Origin: Thozetella sp. PMI_491
Taxonomy: Eukaryota > Ascomycota > Sordariomycetes > Chaetosphaeriales > Chaetosphaeriaceae
DNA length: 64,000 bases
Direction of reading: 5' to 3'
NCBI GenBank assembly: GCA_021432635.1
Contig: MU270047.1
Location: 620,001-684,000 of the forward strand
The notes under the pieces were generated by a model. It made no database searches. It was not told the origin of the DNA and saw only the letters and a program-made list of their open reading frames with translations. Both the position numbers and the translations under genes were made by a program. Positions 1-10,225 of the stretch are shown here, piece by piece. Position 1 is the first letter of the stretch. Each line of letters opens with the position of its first letter.

Positions 1-1365
1 CTCTCCAAAGACACGGGACATAACCGGAGATATCTACTCCTTCGCTCGTTGTACAAAACACTATAATGAATTACGATGGCATACGACGCAAGTCATGACA
101 AGTACAATAGACGCATGTCCAAGACAGCGTGTGCTAGGCGTTTAGCGCATTTCCAGGATTGCATCTTTACAGCATCTGCTCGCAGCCTTTTTCATCCACG
201 AACCAACTTATTCAAGACTTTCAGCCTTATTTTTATCTTTTCGATTCAATTTCCGCTCCATGGACCGATCAGGCTGCCTTGCTCTCTTCCCTGGGTGCTG
301 ATATCATAGGCTGCTGGCTCGCGATTGGGAAGACGCCTTGGGCAAGGTTTATCCGACATAATAGGTTTCTCATCGCATGCTACACTTTCTTGTTTATATT
401 ATAATGATGTATTAGTGCACGACAAAGCTTGGCCTGAAACTATACCTCTGGGTCGGAGCACTCTCGATCTAAAGTGTATATACCTTTGGTTAGGTTGACT
501 ACAAGTCCACGACCTATCAAATAGTTTTTTTTATGCTGGTTTTGCCATTGTCAATCGACAACGCTATGCCGTTCCCCACACTTTGATACATCGATCCTGG
601 TGGCCTACGGTAGCTGAGTTGTCGATGCTGTTTGTTACGACCGTGGAATGTCTTGGGTACACTCGCTACACCAGGTATATCACGAGAAAGCTGATCATGC
701 TTGTCTGGAGGAATTGGTTTCAATTTAATATATCCATCCACCTGAGTCAACATCTGGTTAGTATTCCAGAAACTTTTTTGTGACTCCCCTGCCCGCCCTC
801 AGTCTCTATTTTTTTTGGCTGTCAGCATTTTGAAGCTTCTGTTTGGCTCCAATGGCCTGTTCCGTATGCCTGTCCTGCCTAGCCCGTTATATCATTGTTG
901 TACCCTGTCGTCATCAAGTCATAAAAGGCCGTGGCCAAGAGAATCATGAAAAAAAAGGGGTGGTAAGGGGTATAAATACAGGGAAAAGAAACCACAGCCG
1001 ACACATCGCAAGCGAGACAACCCCAGAAAGACCAATTCTCAATGCTTACCAGTGTAGGGGTATATCTCGTAACATATCAACTTCAAGCGAAACCCGCAAT
1101 AGTACCCAGACAGACTTTTTCAACCTCCCCCTTTCAGGTAGGAACACATGATCTCCAGCAATGAACCCTTTCGCCATCTATTTATCCCAAACATCGCAGT
1201 CGTTCTTGTGGAGTACGTTGTACAACATGAGGCTGGTGGGAGACGAAGCAGGGTGCAGATGCCACATGGCCCTGCTTAGTAGGGGACGCATCTTTTATGA
1301 GTAGACGGGACTTGGCAGAGGGCAACGTGATGTCTGCCGCTGCTTCACGCCCACCCGTCGGACTT
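1..1365. other. Intergenic, no gene recognised
   Basis: This stretch is more A/T-rich than the coding regions and has only short open frames without family resemblance or coding-like codon use. The end nearest the minus-strand gene that stops at 1366 would be that gene's 3' flank. I see no RNA gene or repeat in it. Confidence 0.5.
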
Positions 1366-3276
1366 TCACTGCTCAGGGTCAACAGCGACGGTCTTTCCCT
1401 TGCCTGGAGCTGGCGGTTCAGCCGATCGGAGTAACTGGCGGAGGCTGCCCTCAGCATGACTTGAAGCGCCACGCTGGCCTATCGGCATGATATGTTCACT
1501 TCCTGCCGGCGCCCGCCATGGCACCCAAGAGCTTAGACTTGATAGAAGGCCGCCGTTACTGGGGCCGGTCGATATCCTCGGGAATTCTTCCAGTTCGGCT
1601 TCATGCTCCGATTTGACCGAGAAGTGGGCCTCTAGACGCTCCCGGTTCCGAGGTGAGCTTGACCCGGTGCTGCTGGATGCGCTATCAGCGAAGGCATCCG
1701 CCGTTTGGATCTCAATGTGGCTGGTTGAAGTCCGTGGTTGAGCAGGCTCGCCTACCAACGCAGCAGTAGAGCCTCGAGGGGACGCCAGGTCTTTGTGCGT
1801 GTTGTGGCTGCCAATGACAGCTGTGGCGAAGGATGTTGACTTCTTCCGCGCCAGCTTGCTCTGTTCCGCATCCTGCGTCCTCCCGTCGGCCGCCAGCCCT
1901 GCCTCTAGGGTCCCTGAGCTAAAGTTGGTGGCATTAGACCCTAGGCCGGAAGCAGAACCGGACCCCGAGCCGGCCGAGTTAGCTGAGTTCTTTTGGCCCG
2001 CCGCTCGACCTCTGACCTCGGCAGCAATCTCAGCTGCCGGCTTCTTCTTCGACTTCGCCTCCCCGGAAGACCCGCTCGAGGACATGATGGTCTCTAGCGT
2101 CCCGTATGCGACACTTCTTCGCCGGCCCCCGCCCCTTCGTCGGCGCCTCTCGTCGTCCGACCCGATAGCCTGCAGCGTTGGGCCGCCTAAGCTGTTGCTG
2201 CGCCCATGGCCTTTCCTGCGTCTTGATCTCGGCCCATTCGTCGAAGCAATGTCTGAAACGAACGAGGCCCCCGAGCCGTGAGGTGCGACGTGAACCTCAT
2301 ATTGGTTGCTTAAGCTGTACTTGGACCTCTCCAAGATCTCTGCGATCCTGTCCAGGTCGGAGCCAATACCATCGTGACCCGTGTCTTCCGCATTCAGCAT
2401 GTTCTTGAAGGAGAAGGCCTCGATTGGTGGTAAAGATGGGATATTATTGGGCGAAGCGGAGGCGCCCTGACCGGACGAAGCCGCTCCCCACCCCCAGGGG
2501 AGGTGGAGCGCCAGGCGACTGCTCTTGCTGGCCTTTTGGCGCGGCATTGCATTCACGCTTCCATCGCTGCCAATTTCTTCCCTGAGACTGGAGCCTGCAG
2601 CTCTCGTGACGACGGGAGAGGACTTGCTGGACCTCCCAGAAAGGCTGGACCCGTTTCGCGAGAACGAGGGCAGGGCAAGTCGTCGGGACTCGGTGCGGCT
2701 GCTGCTCGGCGGTCGGTATCGATGCGAAGTGGCGTTGTACGGGCTCTGGGAGTGGGAAGGGCCGCTGTACGTCCGCACGAGCACCGGTTGGGAGTAAGTG
2801 GTGCTGCGAGCTCCCGCGCTCTTGGTGGAGCGGTGGCGGTTCAGTTGGGATGGATATGCGTTATTCAGCACGCGGAGAGCGGTAGTGCGGTGGGCAGCCG
2901 TGTTGTTGTCGAGCGGGATGGGCCTGCCCTCAGCCGTAGACTGGACGAGGGAGGTGGAGGACGTGTTGGCAGGCCCTGAGAAGAGTGGCGGAAAGGACAA
3001 GGGCAACGAGTTCCGTCTGATGTGGGACGAGCGGCTGAGCAGCAGTTTCGCAGGGGCAGAAGAGATGGAGGCAGCACTCCGAGGTGGCAGCGTGTTGGGG
3101 TGGGAGTGAGGGGGAACAGAGATGCGAGAGCGAGTCTCTAGATTGGAAGAAGAGGAACAAGAGGGTTGTTGCTGGTCAGGTCGGGAGGAGGAGGACTGCT
3201 CTGTTCTCACGCTGTCTCGGGCCGGCCCTGACCCGTCCTCTGGAGGGACGACATGTGGCTTGTTATATATATACAT
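1366..3276 (-). CDS. Uncharacterised Ser/Arg-rich fungal protein
   Basis: A single open frame of 636 residues on the minus strand. I do not recognise a named domain. The N-terminal half is low-complexity Ser/Pro/Arg sequence and looks disordered. A more ordered, probably conserved block lies around residues 290-345 (reading LPPIEAFSFKNMLNAEDTGH, then a DRIAEILERSKYSLSNQYEV segment). Basic RRRR runs near residues 350-390 could be nuclear-localisation signals, and the rest is Ala/Ser/Gly-rich. Leaving the frame open for 1.9 kb with strong G/C at third positions supports real coding. The start at 3276 is the first ATG of the frame; a CT-rich stretch on the coding strand around 3640-3660 could be the promoter, so a short upstream exon is possible. 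Function unknown. Confidence 0.7.
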   Translation of the reverse strand: MYIYNKPHVVPPEDGSGPARDSVRTEQSSSSRPDQQQPSCSSSSNLETRSRISVPPHSHPNTLPPRSAASISSAPAKLLLSRSSHIRRNSLPLSFPPLFSGPANTSSTSLVQSTAEGRPIPLDNNTAAHRTTALRVLNNAYPSQLNRHRSTKSAGARSTTYSQPVLVRTYSGPSHSQSPYNATSHRYRPPSSSRTESRRLALPSFSRNGSSLSGRSSKSSPVVTRAAGSSLREEIGSDGSVNAMPRQKASKSSRLALHLPWGWGAASSGQGASASPNNIPSLPPIEAFSFKNMLNAEDTGHDGIGSDLDRIAEILERSKYSLSNQYEVHVAPHGSGASFVSDIASTNGPRSRRRKGHGRSNSLGGPTLQAIGSDDERRRRRGGGRRRSVAYGTLETIMSSSGSSGEAKSKKKPAAEIAAEVRGRAAGQKNSANSAGSGSGSASGLGSNATNFSSGTLEAGLAADGRTQDAEQSKLARKKSTSFATAVIGSHNTHKDLASPRGSTAALVGEPAQPRTSTSHIEIQTADAFADSASSSTGSSSPRNRERLEAHFSVKSEHEAELEEFPRISTGPSNGGLLSSLSSWVPWRAPAGSEHIMPIGQRGASSHAEGSLRQLLRSAEPPAPGKGKTVAVDPEQ

Positions 3277-5080
3277 GGCATCCAGGATTGGGGGGGGGGT
3301 TTTAATGCGCAGCAGCGGGATTGCACTATAATGGATTCAGGGTAGCACATATGCAGGTGTGTTGTCGCGGATGGCAAGCCCCCGGGGCGGGTTTACGGCG
3401 CACGCACAGCACAGAGGTCGGGGACAGGTCAGCGGCGGCAGGGAACGAGCTGCTTCGACAGTGACATGACTGTCTCGTGCGTGCGTGAAGAGAAGCCGTG
3501 TCTTGGTCGTGCCTCTAGGTGCCGGCCAGTGATCGACGTGGGCGTCGTGGTGTCGCTGGTTGGGATGCGCTTCTTCCCGCGCCTGCTTTTTTCGGGTCCC
3601 GGCTTCCCCCTTTTCTGACTGGACGATTCGGAGGGGGGGGGGGGGCAAGGAGGGAGAGGGAGAGGGGCGATGGGGGCGATGGCCCTACGATGGACCGGAC
3701 GCGCGAGGGCGGAGAGGAGAGAATAGGAGAAAGCTCCTCAGATGGCGTGAGGAGTCAGGGAGGATCAGACAACCGAGCGCGGCGCCGGGGATATGTGGTA
3801 GATGGCAAAAGAGGGCAATTGGGAGGGCGACGGCGCAATCTCTCTGCTGAGGAGATTTTTCTCTTGTTATTTCGTCTGCTTGGCTCGATGCCAAAGGCGT
3901 CGAGGATGGGAGGGGAAACGAGAGGCTGTCTGGCTCTGATTTTCTGCAGTCGGGCTTAGGGTCGAGGTTCTCGACGTCGCCATTGGAGGGCAAAAGCTGC
4001 TTTGCTGCAAGCAGTCGTGGCTGTCGTTTAAAGGATGGCCTAAAAGCCGGGAACAGGGGTGCGGCCGGCGGGGTTCCATCTGGGTCCCCCCCCACCGCGA
4101 CTTCTTAGCCAAGAGGCACCCATCCACTCAAGAGCTGCCTCGAGCCTCATGCGTTATCCTGGGGACTGCCCCTGCACAAAATATTAGAATCGGCCCCGCG
4201 TCTCAGAGGCCACCGCCGCCCGGTCTTTTGTCCGCGCCCGCTGGTGCGTTGGCATCGCGGGGTTCCGTTAGAAAGAGAGAAAAAAGAGCCATCACCAGCC
4301 GGCCCTAAAGAATTGATTGCTCGCTCGGAGCCACCCGATGGGATCTCGGCTGCGTCTCTGCCCCAAGCTTGTGCCCGCCAATCCTGGGGTTGCAGGCCAC
4401 ATACGGGCACACATGCTCCGTGGATGTAGCCGCCCGCCTCGCGTGGCCGTGTCTCGCCCGCCTGCGGGCCCAACCCGAGACAGCCATCGTGAGCAACGAG
4501 CGTCGGCCAAGTGTCTGTTCTGCATCATGCAGAAAGCGAAGTATCCAGAGCAACATCAAGAGCCCAAGCCAGCATGGCCCCTCTGCTTGGTTCCGGCAGG
4601 TAGGAGCAGCTGCCGTCATAGCAAGTACAGTCCGGCGCGGAGTCCAGAGACAATCTCTCTGGTGGGATGGGCGCACTACATGCAGGCAGAAGATTCCCAA
4701 GCAGGGCGCATTAAAATAAATGTATACAGCAAAGATCATTGGAAGCCGCCGCGTAATCCCCTCCGTCCAGACCCATCCATAACTACCCAGACTCCGGTAT
4801 CGTATTGGCGACTCAGGCAAGGGTCGCAGTCCGACTTGAGCATACAGCTCGTCGCGATGCCATGTCACCATGTAACTTCTGCCTAGCCCGATCCGTGGGC
4901 GCAAGTTCTCTCTGTTCGCCTTGCAATCTTGAACCCTCGCGCCTCGTTTTCCCTTCATCGTCACCTTCAGAGCCACAGGCCCGCTTGTGCTGCTTTGGTC
5001 GTGCTTTAATCGCCCAGTTGCGTCAGCCCGTCCTCTCGTGCCTCCCTCAGGCCTGCTCAGAGGAAGGGCGCTCTGAGAAT
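3277..5080. other. Intergenic, no gene recognised
   Basis: This lies between two minus-strand genes. It contains a G run at about 3633-3645 (C run on the other strand) next to a purine-rich stretch, which on the minus strand reads as a pyrimidine-rich promoter for the gene starting at 3276. The open frames here overlap each other on both strands and resemble no family, so I treat them as chance. The 3' flank of the Pmp3-type gene occupies the upper end. Confidence 0.5.
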
Positions 5081-5520
5081 TTACTGGACGGGTTGGACGA
5101 TTGTTCCATAGCCGTGCCCTCCATTCTGAACCCGTTCGCTGTAGATTCCGGGTGCCCGTGAGGCACTGAACCGGCCCTCTCTGGCCTGCTCTTTGCGGTC
5201 GTAGTAGACATATTCGAGGTAAAAGGCATGCAAATGGCCAGGCAGCACTCTGAAAAGCAGTCCAGTTAGCTTCAGGTACGTCAAATGTGCAAGACCATGT
5301 CCCATGGCGACATGGGAGCAACGCACCCGAGGAGAGTCATGCAGATGTTAATGAGAAGGTCGGCCCCGCAGCCAGCGACGGCATAGACACCGGCGGGCGG
5401 AACTAGAACAACGACGTGTCAGTATGGCACAGCCAGCATGGCATGTTTGGCCCTATCAGGGCGAGGTGGCGTACGAATCATGGTGATAATCACCAGGAGG
5501 ATGGCAGAGGCGGCGCCCAT
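5081..5520 (-). CDS. PMP3: Pmp3/UPF0057 family plasma membrane proteolipid
   Basis: Three exons on the minus strand (5520-5475, 5402-5327, 5249-5081) give 96 residues; both introns are GT-AG and the frame closes exactly. The product has the Pmp3/RCI2/SNA layout: a first membrane segment (residues 4-25, including MILPPAGVYAVAGCGADLL), a second segment around residues 38-58, and the hallmark PGHLHAFYLEYVYYDRKEQA after it. Pmp3 proteins are very small bilayer peptides that limit monovalent-cation leak and are induced by salt or cold in yeast and plants. Fungal Sna-type members carry a hydrophilic C-terminal tail, as here (about 30 residues after the YYDRK motif, ending GTIVQPVQ). A run of 20 T on the coding strand ends 7 nt before the ATG. 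The family assignment is firm; the exact paralogue (Pmp3, Sna2, Sna3 or Sna4 type) is not. Confidence 0.9.
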
Positions 5521-5527
5521 GTTTGCG

Positions 5528-5547
5528 AAAAAAAAAAAAAAAAAAAA
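5528..5547 (-). repeat. Poly(T)20 just upstream of the PMP3-like ATG
   Basis: Twenty A on the plus strand, so 20 T on the coding strand of the Pmp3-type gene, followed by CGCAAAC and the start codon. It would lie in the mRNA leader or mark the promoter edge. Length polymorphism is likely at such a run. Confidence 0.8.
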
Positions 5548-8500
5548 GTCGAACCGAGTTTCGTATTCGAGAGTGGGTGGCGGTCACCAAGGCGGTCGAT
5601 GAGTCGAAGTCGAGAGAAGGGGGCGAAGAGGCTTGAAATCTTGGGAGGAGGAGAGATGGCGTGGAAATAGGCAGGAGCTTGGGCGATGATTGAATCAAGG
5701 TATCAAGGTCGAGCGTGAGCCGTGTAAATGCACGAGGGGCCATGCTGATTGGCTGAGACACCTGTATACGAGCTGGATGCGCTGGGTGCATGACGTAGGC
5801 GCCACGCACGTACCACATGGCTTTAGCCCTGGGCCCCCAAGCCATTTTGCGATGGCGGGAAGCGGAAGCTGTGATATGAGCGAGCCAGGCCCCTGGAACC
5901 GACTTTAAACTCGGGGCTAGGCGGCCTCAGCCTTGTTGAACCTCCTCAGTCATGAAGACTTTCGTGGGCCACTCCTATCCACACGCTTGTGCGATCCTCC
6001 TGCCCTTGGCTTCTCTGCTGAGAGTTTGTGCCGGTAAACTTGTGCCAATTGCCGGGCGCAATGCTTGCCCACTTTCCTACATTCGAATGACCCTGGCCCT
6101 GTGGGCGGACACTACCCGGTGAATGGTGTCTCAGCATAGGCATATGGTCTGCCGGTGCAGCATCCTGTCGTGCACAAAATTGTTACCCTAACTTTCTAGG
6201 TAGTTGAAAAGGCGACAAATATTGATGCAACATCTCCCAGCGTTCTTTTGCGCATGGGGTCTTGCTTCTGTCGTCTTACTTCATACTTGGACACCATAAC
6301 TAGCCTGCGCAGGCGTATGGCGAGGTCGAGCCGCGACTGGATGGTGCTTCGTCAGTATATATCCGCCTCATTGCTGAATTGATATGCCTGCAGAGGACTC
6401 TGTGTCCAAAAGACACTCTCTGCATCCCTCAGGTCTACACAGGGCAACGCCTTCGTCAGGTTTGCGTCAGAATAGTTGAGCCCTCCATGGCCACGAAATG
6501 CAGGCCGAAGGTTAACGCTAGGGAGCTGTGTAGCGGCATAATGTTCGACACAAGCACCACTCGTGAATCACATTTCGAGGCATGCAGGAAAAGTGCGATG
6601 CCCAATCTGACGGCAGGGACATCAAGTCATCGACAGCGATGCGTTCTAGTGTGGAAAGCCATGTTCCACTGCGTCTAGCGATGTGAAGGCGTTTGGCACA
6701 GACGCCTCCGGCGCCACCACGGACGACTGCTAATCTCTTGCTACCTAGCTGCGACATAATGTTGGCATAACACGTACTTGGATCGGCCGAGTTTGGTTTT
6801 GCATATAGGTCAGACAGTAGCAGGACTCACGCCTTAACCTAGGATGATTCGCATCTAGCACAGTTCCGGTGGCATATTAAACTTGTCTATTTATGATATG
6901 TACTTTCGTCAGAACATTCGCGTAGACGACTCGCGACATGGTAATCCAGGATTGGGGGAGCCTTGCCAGAGGAGGCATACATGGGGCAGAAACGGACGGG
7001 ACCGGTGGAGAACCCGACTCTCTTTTCCATGACCCTGTAGCACCTCTGGTTCATGGCAGGGGCCGGAGAGCATGATCCCCCGTCAGAGCCACCAAGCCTG
7101 GGTGACTGGCTGTGATTCCCTGACGGCTCTCGACTACGCCTCGGTGATCCGTCACCGCAATATGGGATAGGAGGCCCGAACGCGAGCCATAGATAGCATA
7201 GAGACCTCCAAACAGAAGGCCGAGAGAGTAGGTGAGAGCAAGCAGCACCGTGTCAAGCAGCTCGTCATGTCCCGCCGACACACCCCAGATATTTTCAATG
7301 GAGCTCGGGGATCTCTGTTTCGCAGACTCGGTTGGTACCCGTTCCAGTCGATAACCCCTGTTTGCTGTGAACTCCACCCGCCTGGCAAGGGGTGCCGGAG
7401 AAGCAAAGCAGCAAGCAGGTCGATGGCGAAGCAGGCTAGAGAATAACCTCGATTCAATCGCCCACCGCCTCACCGACCGTCCGAGGTAGGGAGGTGGCAA
7501 AGGCACCCGTCTGTCTCAATCCGACAGCTCATGGCCGGGGGAGGGATCCGGGGTGTATGCTTGGGCCGCACACATTGCGGAGAGGAGTCCGACCCAGCTA
7601 TCTGCGCGCTGCGACTAAGGATCAACTGGGTGTCCCCGAGGCAGTTCAACCCTGCACGCTCTCTTGGTCCGAGTTTCGAGCTTCAGGGGCCAGTCAGTGG
7701 CAGCGAGACCGGCGCTCCCCTAGCAAGCCTAGGTATCGAGCGGCGGCACCATCGGCGGGATGCTCCGTAGGTGGTGGATCCCACGAGACTACTATAATAT
7801 GTCCAGTACGTAAACGGCGTGGGCGTACTGATTTATACACGGCCTTTAACAACCGGTTATCAATCATATCCCAACGCTTAGACCGAGGAGGTCTTGAGTC
7901 GTAATTTTCGTCTGTAGTCATGTCGTGGGTATCGGAGCGCGCCCGGGCCTGCGGGCCTCTTGGCCTGCATTGGGCCTGAAGCGTGGAAAGGAACTGATGG
8001 GCCGGCAAGGGGAACGAAATGACGCCTCGCCTAAGCCGGTAAACCGGGGCCTCTGAAGCAGGCCAGTGGAAACGGCCCTGCAGAGGACCATGGGAGAGAG
8101 TGGGCGGGCTTGGCTGCGAACATGTTGACGGAAACAGGGCGAGGAGCGTCCTGCATGAGACGAGCGTCTCCATTCGTCCTGCTTTGGGCCCGTGGGGGGG
8201 TGGACGTGTGGGCTTGTCGGTGGGCGTGGACAACGTGGTTCCGAGTCGCTGGTGGTGTGGTGGAGGGCACGTTGCCATCCATCCTCCCACCCCGGGTTGC
8301 GTACGCCCCAAGTCGAAGAAGAGCTGTGGAACCTTCGAACGCAACAGGGCGGTTGGGAGGAAGACGGGAAGTGAAAGAGGCGCCTGAGTGGGTGCTTGGG
8401 CAATCTTGAGAAAATTCCAGGGTTGCCACACTGAGGCAGGCCGCACATAGGCAGTTGAGTTTCGGCTGAAATAAGCCAGCACATCCGATCTATCATCTTG

Positions 8501-10225
8501 GTGGCCACCTCTGCACGCCTTGGATGGCGACAAACGGCCCAATGGATGGGCTGGCGCGTACGGCGGCGGTGCAATCGCGGCGATCCGTCCATCAGTCGTG
8601 CAGCGGGGGACGCAAGGACAATAGTGGTTGAAACACCTCCCCTCCCCTCCCCATTGCGCGATGATTCGATTGCTCTCTGTCCTAGCTCAGGTTCACGCTC
8701 GGCGCCCTCCAATGCTTCCTTCTCGTCTCACCACCGCTCGACACGCATAGCTGACTACAGAGGTTTGACGACCCCGGGGTGCTCTCCGTTTCCTCGTAAC
8801 CATGTGCACTTTCGGATCCATCCACCCATCCATCCATCCATCCATCCACCCATCAAGTTCGGCATCCAGGGTGGGAAGCATGAGGAAAAAATAAAGGGGG
8901 GGAGACCCTCCTCCCCTCTCGGTTGCCCCCATCCATCATCCACTTCATCGGCCCCCCGTGGTAAAAGGAGTGTCTATCCTCGTGGGTACAGGATTGCTTC
9001 TTATCGGTTTGATGAGTAAAAAAGGCATGGAAGCAAGCTAGAAAGCTCAAAGAATGTGCTAGGCGAGAGCCACCCTAGCTCTACTAATCAGGAAGGCACA
9101 TGTGGTGCCGTGCTGCCATGCCCAAACCAGCAAAATGCCGGCGGAAGGGCTGCCCAGGAGCTGCCCGCTTTACAGTAGTAGCAGCAGCAGCTCCCGCGAG
9201 CCCTCGTCGCAGGAGGGAGGGGAGGAGAGCGTCCGCGCGACACCCAAGATGCACAGAAGCCCCAGAAGCCCCAGAAGCTTACATGTGCTATACCCTGTTC
9301 TTCTGTATTCTACTTTTCTCCAGCGAGTTGCCATATTACGTGGAGCTGGTGCAGGTGTGCAGCAAGAGAGAGCGTGCAAGCAGCAAGTGAAGTGAACAAA
9401 AAAAAAAAAAAAAAAAGGACGGAGTCTCATTCCCGAGTACCGCTACATTGCATGGGGCGATTTCATCCCGGCGGACAGGTACCTTCCCCGCGGCGGCTGC
9501 ACGCAAATGTGACCTGACGCGGCCAGCGGCAACGGTCAGATCCTAGACCTTGCGTCCGGCCAATTTCGTACCGGTACGACTTTTCTGCAGCACATAGGTC
9601 CGTGGTGCAGCAGACTGGTCCCTGTAGCGTGTGCTGCAATCCCGGCCAACATCCACTGACAGACACCATCATTTTTCTCGCCTTTCCTGCTGGCTCGTCT
9701 CCTTTTTTTCCTCCTCTCCTTCCTCTCGCCCCGTCCCCCTTTACCTTTTCTCCTCGACTCCACCCTCCTTCACCTCAGCACCGCGAGGGACCAAAGCGAC
9801 TCGTACGTCGAGAACGTCAGCCAAATCTGAGTCGTGCCCTTCAGTTGGGATTTGAGCGTGGTTGAAGCTTTACCCAAGGTTTCAGAACCGACTCGCAGGT
9901 ACGTTGGACGGCTATTTCCAGTAGGAAGCTCTAGGCCCGCGCATCACCTTTCTGTCACCTGGATTTTGCTGGGACCCGGGACGTGTTAGCACGAACCTCC
10001 GGCTCACCCTATCATCTCCCACGCCCACATTCGTTTGCCTCTCGCGGCGAACAAGCCCGGAGAAAGGTTTCTGGATTCCAGCGGGTTCCTTTTCCAGAAA
10101 GAAAAAAAAAGCAGCTGCCTGCACCTCGAACCAATCCTTACTGACCCGACCAGACTGATTTATTTCCTGAGTCGACTGTCGTTTTACCTGTCCCTTCACC
10201 ACCGCCCAAAGACACATCGCGAATA
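5548..10225. other. 4.7 kb gene-sparse stretch
   Basis: No gene that I can support. Open frames exist on both strands, including several above 200 codons on the minus strand between 7.7 and 8.7 kb, but they overlap one another out of phase and look like by-products of high G/C content. A (CCAT)n microsatellite lies at about 8819-8852 and a run of 19 A at 9398-9416. From about 9670 to 9790 the plus strand is strongly pyrimidine-rich, as expected for the promoter or leader of the gene starting at 10226. The 6150-6950 part is poorer in G/C than its surroundings. No tRNA or 5S pattern was seen. Confidence 0.5.
8819..8852. repeat. (CCAT)n microsatellite
   Basis: A short array of CATC/CCAT units with an occasional CACC variant on the plus strand, in non-coding DNA. 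It is a simple sequence repeat with no sign of function. Confidence 0.8.

Noticed and set aside
4305..5321. A 338-codon minus-strand frame covering the SPC-like spacing below the Pmp3 gene
   Set aside because: It runs antiphase through the third exon and second intron of the well-supported Pmp3-type gene and has no family resemblance.
7051..7506. A 151-codon minus-strand frame with a hydrophobic LLDTVLLALTYSLGLLFGG segment
   Set aside because: It could be a membrane segment, but overlapping frames are equally open, there is no recognisable domain and no convincing splice partner upstream.
7694..8712. Two overlapping minus-strand frames of 264 and 282 codons
   Set aside because: They overlap out of phase, are Pro/Arg/Ser-rich and unlike any family; this is the pattern of chance frames in G/C-rich DNA.
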